Positions 16,621-23,641 of a DNA stretch of 64,000 nucleotides are shown here, piece by piece. Origin of the DNA: a virus; IMG/VR virus record IMGVR_UViG_3300038429_000195, positions 1 to 64,000 of that record, one strand, 5' to 3'. Under the pieces are notes generated by a model. The model did no database searches. It worked only from the letters and a program-made list of their open reading frames with translations, and was not told where the DNA came from. The position numbers and the translations under genes were made by a program. Every line of letters begins with the position of its first letter. Position 1 is the stretch's first letter.

Positions 16621-16845
16621 TTATCCACGTCGAATTCTTGGTGAACAAATTGGGTAGCGCTCTATAACTTCTCCCAGTTTTTCATAATAGCAATCATCAC
16701 AACAAACACCCTTTGGGCATTTGTTTCTACCGGTGATAAAACCTTGTAATGGAACTTTGCAATACGCACAATAATCCCTATGTTTTTCATAAAATTCATC
16801 CAATATGTGTGGATTTTCAATCAATTTTTTAAGTGGAATTGCCAT
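16621..16845 (-). CDS. Small zinc-binding protein
   Basis: 74 aa. Two Cys pairs, CAYC and (after a basic loop) CPKGVCCDDC, fit a zinc ribbon or zinc finger. The N-terminus is a short helix (AIPLKKLIENPHILDEFYEK). Such proteins often bind nucleic acid or host proteins; the target is unknown. It follows 16856..17071 by 10 nt. Confidence 0.55.
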   Translation of the reverse strand: MAIPLKKLIENPHILDEFYEKHRDYCAYCKVPLQGFITGRNKCPKGVCCDDCYYEKLGEVIERYPICSPRIRRG

Positions 16846-16855
16846 ACTTTAATAA

Positions 16856-17071
16856 TTACTTTGACTTAAACCCAAAAGCTAACCAAGGTTTTAGTTCTTT
16901 ACCTTTTGGTGATTTTCTTTTTCTTTCCAAAGTATTCAAAACCATATTAACAATTTCATCGGCTAAAACTCTTGACGACCAAGGTTCGTTCTTAGAAGTT
17001 ATATCTATAATAATTTTTTCAGCTGCTATTTGAAATGTAAATCTTTGTTTTGGTGTAATTTTCATAATCAC
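16856..17071 (-). CDS. Small hypothetical basic protein
   Basis: 71 aa. Helical segment FTFQIAAEKIIIDITSK and ADEIVNMVLNTLERKRKSPK. No family was recognised. The start could be M1 or M3. The upstream nucleotidyltransferase gene ends within its start region (4-nt ATGA-type overlap), which points to translational coupling. Confidence 0.55.
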   Translation of the reverse strand: MIMKITPKQRFTFQIAAEKIIIDITSKNEPWSSRVLADEIVNMVLNTLERKRKSPKGKELKPWLAFGFKSK

Positions 17072-18294
17072 ATGTAAAATTTATTTTCAAGAGGTTGTCC
17101 ATCTGATATCCTGCCTACACCGATAGGTTCAGGATTACAGGAAGGTTGAACAAAAATAACATTTGAATTTTTATTATGATACCCCTCATACAATTTATGA
17201 TAAAGTTCATTAATCTTTTCATAATTCACAGTCTTTGGAAGAGTTGTAGTTTTATAAGCTTCATCTAATTTTACTTGCATGGAATTTGCAAATTCAATAA
17301 CCTGTTCATAAGACCATGAACCATTTTTAATAGCTAAGATTTCCTCACGGTCAGGACGTTTGACAATAACCTTGCGGTCATTCAAGATTTCCAAACCCAT
17401 TCGCATTAACCTAACAAGATGTGAAGCATGTTTGGTATCGTAACCCGATTTAACTTCAAGTTCATGTCTTGCTGGATTACGATTCTTTCTCCAATTAAGC
17501 CAAGAATTGTAGGCTTCTATTTCCTTTTTGTAAAGTCGTTCTCTCTGTAAAATATCAATTACTTCTTCCTTCAAGTTGTATTCCTTGGACAAACGTTCAA
17601 TGACACCAGCCTCATACATTTGAGGCCAATTACCTTCATTAACGTCCACTTCTGAAACATTAAGAATTAATTCCCAAATGGTTGACTTTAATTCGTCGCG
17701 TTCCATTTCACTTAATGGAAACTGTGATAGATTCCATCGTTCAACTTCGGATTTGATTAAACCAAAGATTTCACTCATTTGTCTTGGGCGTTCTTCGGGC
17801 AAACCAAAATCTTTTCTTTTTGGTTCTGTCAATTCACCACGAACAATCCATTTGCGGTGTCGTTCAATTTTCGCTAATTGACTATATGCATATCCCGAAA
17901 ATGTAAATTTAGCTTTGGATGACAAGAATAAATCTCTACTATCCATCAATTCATCCATTGGTGATTTAAAAACAAAATGGTTACTGGGGTCGGTCCACAA
18001 TAGTTCAATAATATTGGGATTTACATTAGCAGCCAAAATCATGAACTTTTTCAAAGAGTAAAGAGTGGACTCAAATTTTGGATTTTTTGGATTTTTCAAA
18101 TGCTCCAAAAATGATTCAATAGATTTATCATTTTCTGCCTGCTCAAAGCGATGAAATAGATTATTTTCTATTTCTTTAGGCGGAATTACAATACCTTTTA
18201 CATCAACATCGGACAATTCATTATTCAAGCCATAAGCCTGTGAACCGTGGAGAGTTATGTAAATAGTATTTGGAACAAGCCAATTCAAATTCAT
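17068..18294 (-). CDS. RlaP-like nucleotidyltransferase (PF10127/COG3541 type)
   Basis: 408 aa. The N-terminus has LHGSQAYGLNNELSDVDVKG (G17, S18, D29, D31), the minimal nucleotidyltransferase signature GS...D-x-D of the DNA polymerase beta superfamily. The rest is mainly helical, with WNLSQFPLSEMERDELK and HASHLVRLMRMGLEIL. This pattern matches the predicted nucleotidyltransferases associated with RNA repair. The expected reaction is NMP transfer from NTP to RNA or protein; the substrate is not known. It heads the run 17071-15572 and sits next to the NADAR and DUF5662-like genes, suggesting a host-takeover or counter-defence group (inference). Confidence 0.8.
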   Translation of the reverse strand: MNLNWLVPNTIYITLHGSQAYGLNNELSDVDVKGIVIPPKEIENNLFHRFEQAENDKSIESFLEHLKNPKNPKFESTLYSLKKFMILAANVNPNIIELLWTDPSNHFVFKSPMDELMDSRDLFLSSKAKFTFSGYAYSQLAKIERHRKWIVRGELTEPKRKDFGLPEERPRQMSEIFGLIKSEVERWNLSQFPLSEMERDELKSTIWELILNVSEVDVNEGNWPQMYEAGVIERLSKEYNLKEEVIDILQRERLYKKEIEAYNSWLNWRKNRNPARHELEVKSGYDTKHASHLVRLMRMGLEILNDRKVIVKRPDREEILAIKNGSWSYEQVIEFANSMQVKLDEAYKTTTLPKTVNYEKINELYHKLYEGYHNKNSNVIFVQPSCNPEPIGVGRISDGQPLENKFYM

Positions 18295-18324
18295 ATAGAT
18301 AGTTTATCAGAGAAAGCATAAATG

Positions 18325-18495
18325 TCAAGCGTTCTTAAGAATCACTTCCCTAAGATTGTCCAAGAGTTCTATGTAAAAAATTATTTTTAAATAATGACCA
18401 TCATTTCCATACCAGTTTATATCCAATGGATAACACAATCCTCTATGAAAATGATATTTTAACATTCTCTTAAAAATTTTATTATATTTTTCCAT
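18325..18495 (-). CDS. Small hypothetical protein (56 aa)
   Basis: A short open frame starting MEKYNKIFKRMLKYHFHRG and containing YPLDINWYGNDGHY and IELLDNLREVILKNA. Its ATG overlaps the stop of 18495..18839 by one base (TAATG), the coupling seen elsewhere in this genome, and it fills the gap before the nucleotidyltransferase gene. Composition is protein-like, with an amphipathic start and end. The function is unknown. Confidence 0.6.
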   Translation of the reverse strand: MEKYNKIFKRMLKYHFHRGLCYPLDINWYGNDGHYLKIIFYIELLDNLREVILKNA

Positions 18496-18839
18496 TAGAC
18501 AATATTTTCGTGTAATTCCTTTTTATGATTTTTCAATAAACGAATTTTCGCTTTCTGTTTCCATTGGTCTGCTTGTAATTGCCATAATAACTGTAATTCA
18601 TAATCAGATGCATTCCAATAATCATCAAGTTCTCTAATTCGTCTTTTCAATGCATGTAATACAAGTTTTTCATGAACATATTTACCATTGATAAACCGAC
18701 AATATTCACAATCACATTCCTTCCGCCAGCATTGGTGTGTATGGCGATTTCGTAAAATTAAAAACAAACGCTCGATGGTATCACCCAATCGAGCGTCTGC
18801 TTCTTTTTGAATTCTATTAATTATTTGTTGAGGCGTCAT
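18495..18839 (-). CDS. Small protein with Cys cluster
   Basis: 114 aa. It starts MTPQQIINRIQKEADARLGD, has a CWRKECDCEYC cluster at about residues 37-47, and a C-terminal helical half rich in Trp, Gln, Lys (YELQLLWQLQADQWKQKAK). The Cys cluster may bind zinc. It overlaps 18817..19221 by 23 nt and is coupled to 18325..18495. The family was not recognised. Confidence 0.6.
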   Translation of the reverse strand: MTPQQIINRIQKEADARLGDTIERLFLILRNRHTHQCWRKECDCEYCRFINGKYVHEKLVLHALKRRIRELDDYWNASDYELQLLWQLQADQWKQKAKIRLLKNHKKELHENIV

Positions 18840-19221
18840 CAGGTTTGGTTTCTGCTGTTGGCTGAGCGCCGCCCTTTACCAATTCATACAATTTACCCCA
18901 TTCACCTTTTTCAGTAGCATTTACTACTGTGTTTTCAATCTTGGTTAGTTTTTCATCCAATTTCTTCTTGGCTTCAAATGCTTTTGGAGAAAATGTTTCA
19001 TTTCTACTACCATCAGCGTTTATAGCTACTTGGTCTGGTTTAGAAGCCTTGCGAGCTTCACGGAGAGTTTCTTCCGATAACTTAATGGCTGCAGCAAGAG
19101 CATCAGCTCGTTTAATTACTTCAGCATTAACTAATTTCTCCACAACTGTATTAACTACTTTATCAGAACCGAATTTTTCAATTTGTTCTGCCACTGCTAT
19201 GTTTATTGATTTTGGTGTCAT
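18817..19221 (-). CDS. Helical hypothetical protein
   Basis: 134 aa from ATG 19221 (MTPKSINIAVAEQIEKF). The frame is open to 19260, but those residues lie in AT-rich sequence and the internal start fits better. It is almost wholly helical: VVNTVVEKLVNAEVIKRADA, LAAAIKLSEETLREARKASK, AKKKLDEKLTKIENTVVNAT. The likely fold is a coiled coil or helical bundle. It is also rich in charged residues and Ala. The function is not recognised. Confidence 0.6.
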   Translation of the reverse strand: MTPKSINIAVAEQIEKFGSDKVVNTVVEKLVNAEVIKRADALAAAIKLSEETLREARKASKPDQVAINADGSRNETFSPKAFEAKKKLDEKLTKIENTVVNATEKGEWGKLYELVKGGAQPTAETKPDDASTNN

Positions 19222-19260
19222 AATTATAAAGAAAATATCACACTTTATTACAAAAGTCAA

Positions 19261-19782
19261 TTATTTAATTTCTTTAAACGGCGGCGGACACAACATATCA
19301 ACAAATTTCATTACCTTTTTATAAACTTCATCCTCTTTAGTAAAGCAATATTTTTTGGTTGCAACTTCATCAATCCAATTTCGTAAGTCGGTTCCAAATT
19401 CCTCACTTCTTGCTTTAATATCACAGCAAAATTCTGCCAAATATACATCAGGCATTTCTTTAATGCCACCCGGCCAAGCTTCGGGGTGATGTTTATTTGT
19501 AGAATTATGATGATGAATTGCCAATTTCATTTTCAATTTAGCAACATCTTCTACAGGATTTCCAAGAGAAAGATATTCCCACTCTATACCAAAAAATTTA
19601 GATGCATCGTGTACCATTCCATTAGCAACCAAATTTCTAGCTAATTCCACTTCACCCAAAGCCAATAATTTTTCTGCTAATATTACGCAATTATCTTCCA
19701 CATTGCGAATATGTCTCGCAATTAGGCGAATTTTTTCCATCGTTTTTTCAGCTTCCTTGCGGAGCCGTTCGGTTCTTTTCAT
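19261..19782 (-). CDS. DUF5662-like protein with HD-like histidines
   Basis: 173 aa. It carries MVHDASKFFGIEWEYLS and AIHHHNSTNKHHPEAWPGG, then CCDIKARSEEFG. This resembles DUF5662 proteins common in phages, whose His/Asp pattern suggests an HD-type metal-dependent hydrolase fold. A phosphohydrolase role is possible but unproven. It overlaps the NADAR gene by 35 nt, so the two products are made together. Confidence 0.75.
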   Translation of the reverse strand: MKRTERLRKEAEKTMEKIRLIARHIRNVEDNCVILAEKLLALGEVELARNLVANGMVHDASKFFGIEWEYLSLGNPVEDVAKLKMKLAIHHHNSTNKHHPEAWPGGIKEMPDVYLAEFCCDIKARSEEFGTDLRNWIDEVATKKYCFTKEDEVYKKVMKFVDMLCPPPFKEIK

Positions 19783-20212
19783 CTTGTAACTCTTTTCTTA
19801 TTTCCATCCAAAGAATACCCAATCTGTTTTTTCCAGAACCATCACCACCATCAGCCCAATATCTATCCTTGAAACTATGTTCAACAATTTCTGCATCTCC
19901 AGTAGAAAGTAAAAGCTCCTTAATTTTAGGATATTGTGCAATTTTAGCTAATAAAGCATCTTTCATAATGCTTTCTTTGACTTGTTCCCAATCAACTCTT
20001 AAAGGACGATTCCTGTCACGTCCTATTTCAGCAGCCGCTCGCGGGCCTTTGGCAAGCCTTACATCTTCTTCGTGTTCAGTTCCAGCGAATTTCTGTGATT
20101 GGAAATAATGCTCTGTAGTAGGCCACACTTTACCTTTCAAAACAATTGGATGTCTTGAAAAATTGGAAAAATCTCCATAAGGTTCTGCTATTCTATAGAA
20201 TTCAATTTTCAT
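19748..20212 (-). CDS. NADAR-family (YbiA-like) protein
   Basis: 154 aa from ATG 20212 (MKIEFYRIAEPYGDFSNFS); the frame is open to 20272 but the upstream residues are hydrophobic AT-rich sequence. Family landmarks: YGDFSNFSRHPI, WPTTEHYFQSQKF, GRDRNRPLRVDW, KDALLAKIAQYP and YWADGGDGSGKNRLG near the end. NADAR/YbiA-like proteins are N-glycosidases acting on ADP-ribose-linked or riboflavin-intermediate substrates; some are reported to remove ADP-ribose from guanine added by DarT-type toxins. A phage copy could therefore counter such a defence (inference). Confidence 0.9.
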   Translation of the reverse strand: MKIEFYRIAEPYGDFSNFSRHPIVLKGKVWPTTEHYFQSQKFAGTEHEEDVRLAKGPRAAAEIGRDRNRPLRVDWEQVKESIMKDALLAKIAQYPKIKELLLSTGDAEIVEHSFKDRYWADGGDGSGKNRLGILWMEIRKELQDEKNRTAPQGS

Positions 20213-20311
20213 AATAAAAATATAATACCACAAAATTCGCGGATTGTCAATGAAAAGATAAATCTTATCCATTTAACGGCAATTAATGTTAAACTGAATA
20301 TTTTGAATATA

Positions 20312-21577
20312 TTAAGAAGGATTCTTTGAACTAACAGGAGGTAGATAACGTTTAACAAACGGTTGTAATTTTTGAGTAAGGTCCACATTTCTTGCAGTAT
20401 ATTTACCAGCTAAATCCCAAGGACTCATACCTTTTTCTGATGGTAATGGTTCGTTTGGATTGGGCATATCAATATGACCCGGTTTTATTATTTGACCCCA
20501 TATTTGTTTAGCCTTTTCTGCTGTTCGTTGAGCTGGTGGTACTTGATTCCACATTTGTCTAGCCGTCATTACAATTTGTTGTCCAGCAGGTGTTTGACTC
20601 CAATGTTGAGCGGTTTTTGTTCCAAAAGGAGTATGCAATCCAGCATATCCAACCAAAGCGGCGCTTGCTAATGCTTTCCATTTATTACTAATTTCATCTT
20701 GTCGAAATTGTTCAGAATAAATTTCTCTGACAATTTCTTTAATAATAAATTTTAATTCTGACCTATTTACTTTCTCTTGTAACATTGAACTAGTTGGTTC
20801 GTATTTCCACACTGCTGTATTCCAATGCCCTAATAATTTGCGAAAATCATTTTCATTATAACAACATATTTGTCTTGGAAATTTTTTCTTTGTAGGAACA
20901 TGTTCTTCTGTGTAGGGGAAAATTTTCATACCCGGAGGACACTTTTCTTTTTTTAGGTCAATATGACAATATGTTACACCATATTCTTTATAATATTTTG
21001 GTTCCTTTTTTGTTATAGGGTGTGAAATCCATCTATCATCTGCACCTGCCCATCCTTGAGCTTCTTGTAATTTTCTGTATTCTTCCCATATTCCTGCCCC
21101 ACCTTCATCCTCTATCATTTCCCTAGCAGTTTCTATAGCTTGACGAATAGCAGCTTCATAATTATTCTCCTTTAACACTTCTTCTATTGCATCCAATCCA
21201 TTTGCAAATATAGCAGTATCAGCTAAATCTGCTGATAATAATCCAAGTCTTCTTTCTAAAACGGTATCTATTAATTTTACACCAGTTTGTCTATCTCCGA
21301 CTTCTTTTCGCCATTTTTCAATTGTAGCAACACTTTTTGGAGATATTGCTTCATTCAAATCATTTTCAAAAAATTTTGGTTTTTCTAATGGATTTTGTTT
21401 TTTATGTTTAATATCCCAAGAATGTTCAGCCCATGCACCACAATTTAAACATTGATATCCTTTTTTTCCTTTCCATGTAATATCATTAGCAGTACAATTA
21501 CGAGATAACCCATTTTCAAGTAATTTTGCCTGCTTTATAATTTCTGAAATTATCAATTTTAATTGTGATTTCTTCAT
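20312..21577 (-). CDS. Putative head-internal polyprotein with two targeting-like helices
   Basis: 421 aa. It begins MKKSQLKLIISEIIKQAKLL (targeting-like module, I-S-E at 10-12). A zinc-like CLNC follows near residue 43, then a helical domain (TVLERRLGLLSADLADTA, YEAAIRQAIETAREMIEDE) and a Cys-containing beta part (YCHIDLKKEKCPPGMKIFPY, QICCYNENDF). A second module NRSELKFIIKEIVREIYSEQ occurs at about 268-287 and precedes a separate Pro/Gln-rich domain (LASAALVGYAGLHTPFGTK, MTARQMWNQVPPAQRT). This suggests two proteins joined, each led by its own helix and separable by the prohead protease encoded two genes upstream. That is an inference from layout. Confidence 0.6.
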   Translation of the reverse strand: MKKSQLKLIISEIIKQAKLLENGLSRNCTANDITWKGKKGYQCLNCGAWAEHSWDIKHKKQNPLEKPKFFENDLNEAISPKSVATIEKWRKEVGDRQTGVKLIDTVLERRLGLLSADLADTAIFANGLDAIEEVLKENNYEAAIRQAIETAREMIEDEGGAGIWEEYRKLQEAQGWAGADDRWISHPITKKEPKYYKEYGVTYCHIDLKKEKCPPGMKIFPYTEEHVPTKKKFPRQICCYNENDFRKLLGHWNTAVWKYEPTSSMLQEKVNRSELKFIIKEIVREIYSEQFRQDEISNKWKALASAALVGYAGLHTPFGTKTAQHWSQTPAGQQIVMTARQMWNQVPPAQRTAEKAKQIWGQIIKPGHIDMPNPNEPLPSEKGMSPWDLAGKYTARNVDLTQKLQPFVKRYLPPVSSKNPS

Positions 21578-21583
21578 CTATTA

Positions 21584-21886
21584 TTACTTTAATTTGAAAG
21601 TATTTCCACTAACATTTTCAAATATAGGATATTTTGATTCTTCTTCAACGTTTTTTGTAGTTATAAGGTCTTGTAAAATAACTTTAATCTTTTCAAGCAA
21701 CCGTATAGCATCTTGATGTGACAATGTTCGTGGATTATAGCCAATGTTATCCAAAATAGTTTGAATAGTTTCTTTAGCTCTCCCCGGTACTGAAACAGTG
21801 GATTTAAATCCTAATGGCGCTGAAGTACTAGACTTAGTTGGTTTTGCTATTATTTCATGTATTTTATTTTTCATATAATTATTCAA
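21584..21886 (-). CDS. Small prohead-cluster protein
   Basis: 100 aa. It starts MNNYMKNKIHEIIAKPTKSS, a basic helix loosely like the targeting modules, followed by a helical body (GRAKETIQTILDNIGYNPRT, LSHQDAIRLLEKIKVILQDL). It overlaps the protease gene by 8 nt, and 20312..21577 starts 6 nt after its stop. It is probably a minor head-assembly or internal protein. The family was not recognised. Confidence 0.55.
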   Translation of the reverse strand: MNNYMKNKIHEIIAKPTKSSTSAPLGFKSTVSVPGRAKETIQTILDNIGYNPRTLSHQDAIRLLEKIKVILQDLITTKNVEEESKYPIFENVSGNTFKLK

Positions 21887-22508
21887 TTTCAGTTAAAATA
21901 TCTCTTACAATATTCTCAACCCTTTCCCATTTTTGGGTAATTGGATTTTGAATAGTGGTTTTAACACCTTCCTGAAGAGTACCCGATGGAAACATGAAGG
22001 CGCCCCTTGTACTAGGATTTGATACAAAATCAAACGCTATAAGTTCAAAATCATCTTGAACCACATCTGCATCTTCATTTATACTTTTATTGACTGTTCC
22101 CAATCCACGACTGGAAATTCCAAGTCGAATATTGGCTTTAAATAATTCCTTTAAAATATTTCCATTTGGAGTAGGTAAAACTTCAACAGTTCCCATAAGG
22201 TCATCACCTTCCCAATGTAATTCTACAACATTATGAGACACATTTTGTAAGTTTACAACTGAGCTTTCTGGATGGTCAAGTTCTCCCAATGCTCTTCTTT
22301 CTTTTACAAAGTTTTCCTCATATTTTTTTGATTCACGAAAAAGTACATCTTTCTTATATAGCCTACCGTTTTGATTTTTTATATTTGCTCGTTGTAAAAT
22401 ACCCTTGACAACCAATCGTCTTCCATCAGTACGAATAGCTTCTTCAAAGAGATTATCTTTGATAAATTCAAAGGTTATACAATCAACTAATAATTGTTTA
22501 GTATTCAT
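21879..22508 (-). CDS. 21: Prohead core protease, gp21-like
   Basis: 209 aa, about the size of T4 gp21 (212 aa). Landmarks: LVVKGILQRANIKNQNGRLY, GELDHPESSVVNL (catalytic His about 79), LHWEGDDLMGTVEVLPTPNG, and IRLGISSRGLGTV (catalytic Ser about 132-133). These match the T4-type (U9) prohead serine protease. It matures the capsid by cutting scaffold, gp23 and internal proteins after (L/I)-x-E. It lies between portal and scaffold genes in transcriptional order, as in T4, and starts 1 nt after the stop of 22510..23640. Confidence 0.95.
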   Translation of the reverse strand: MNTKQLLVDCITFEFIKDNLFEEAIRTDGRRLVVKGILQRANIKNQNGRLYKKDVLFRESKKYEENFVKERRALGELDHPESSVVNLQNVSHNVVELHWEGDDLMGTVEVLPTPNGNILKELFKANIRLGISSRGLGTVNKSINEDADVVQDDFELIAFDFVSNPSTRGAFMFPSGTLQEGVKTTIQNPITQKWERVENIVRDILTEIE

Positions 22509-22509
22509 A

Positions 22510-23640
22510 TTAAACGTTCCATCCTATCTCTTTAACATATTCCAAGAGATAATATCTACCATTTTTAACTATATCAACCGAACCTTTCGAATATTGGCCA
22601 TAATACGTTTGTCGTCTCATAGCATCAATTGCAGCCAATTTTATATCTCTGTTATCTATATTATTTATCATATGATTTTCAGGAATCAATAACTGGTACT
22701 TGATTTTGGTAGTATTTACATTTTCAGCTAATATTTTTGATGTTTTCTTTATATAAGGAAGAAAATTAACTTTTCCATTTTCATCTTTTATACTATCAGA
22801 CATAAATTCTACAAGAAATATATTTAAATCTTTTTGAATCCATTCAGCTACAGGTGGAAGTTTCTTTTTCTTTTTACGATGTGGAATCTCCGGTTCTGGT
22901 TCTGCCAGCGATGGCTCTGCTGGAGCTGGTGCTTGTTTTGGCACCGTTTGTTGTGGAGCCATTGGTGCTGGCTCTTGAGTAGGAACCATTGGAACAGCCT
23001 GTGGTGGTTGTTCTTCTGGTGAGGGTGCTGATGGAGATGCTACATTTGGTTCTTCTTCATCACCAGCTTTTGGTGGTTGTTCCGCTGGTTGTTCTTGTGG
23101 TGGAACTTCTGGACCTGCTATTGGTTTTTCTTCTGCACCCGGAGCAGGTTGAGAACCTTCACTTTCAATTTTAATATTTATACCCGGAGTTAAAAAGTAT
23201 TTCTTATCATTTTGGTCGGTTGCTATCACCACATAATCCTTATACCAAAATTCTACACTAATTTTCTTAATATTTTCTATAGTGTAATCGGTTTTTGGTT
23301 GTCCATAACCGCGTGAAGCATTAGCAACAACAGTTTTGTTCAAAAGTCTTTTGTTCATTTTATCCAAAAGAACCTTCTTAGCATCAGATTCAGCCTTGTT
23401 CTTTTTATCCTCAAATGCCCTAAAATCACGAGTGAAATCATATTCCGATGGGTCTTCCGGTTCAGGTGATGTTTCTGCAGGTGGAGGGGTTGGTGGTACC
23501 TCTTCTGCCGCAGCACCGCCTGCGCTCATACCTGCGGGAAGAACAGGAGCAGGCACAGGAGTAGCCGGGCTTGCCATTGGTGGCTGTGGAGCCTGTTCAG
23601 TTAAATTCAACAAATTTCTTAATTTAATTTTCTTACTCAT
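22510..23640 (-). CDS. Pro/Ala/Glu-rich prohead-cluster protein
   Basis: 376 aa. It begins KKIKLRNLLNLTEQAPQPP, with L-T-E as a possible protease site followed at once by Pro-rich sequence. Residues about 20-65 and 160-255 are Pro/Ala/Glu/Gln repeats. Two folded parts remain: a middle domain (TIENIKKISVEFWYKDYVV) and a C-terminal domain (WIQKDLNIFLVEFMSDSI, SVDIVKNGRYYLLEYVKEIGW). It sits between the protease and a putative polyprotein. A head-internal or core role is likely by position; no family was recognised. Confidence 0.6.
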   Translation of the reverse strand: MSKKIKLRNLLNLTEQAPQPPMASPATPVPAPVLPAGMSAGGAAAEEVPPTPPPAETSPEPEDPSEYDFTRDFRAFEDKKNKAESDAKKVLLDKMNKRLLNKTVVANASRGYGQPKTDYTIENIKKISVEFWYKDYVVIATDQNDKKYFLTPGINIKIESEGSQPAPGAEEKPIAGPEVPPQEQPAEQPPKAGDEEEPNVASPSAPSPEEQPPQAVPMVPTQEPAPMAPQQTVPKQAPAPAEPSLAEPEPEIPHRKKKKKLPPVAEWIQKDLNIFLVEFMSDSIKDENGKVNFLPYIKKTSKILAENVNTTKIKYQLLIPENHMINNIDNRDIKLAAIDAMRRQTYYGQYSKGSVDIVKNGRYYLLEYVKEIGWNV

Positions 23641-23641
23641 A

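Noticed and set aside
18301-18324. Intergenic regulatory region before the nucleotidyltransferase gene
   Set aside because: Most of the gap is filled by the 56-aa frame 18325..18495; the remaining bases show no hairpin or promoter-like element.
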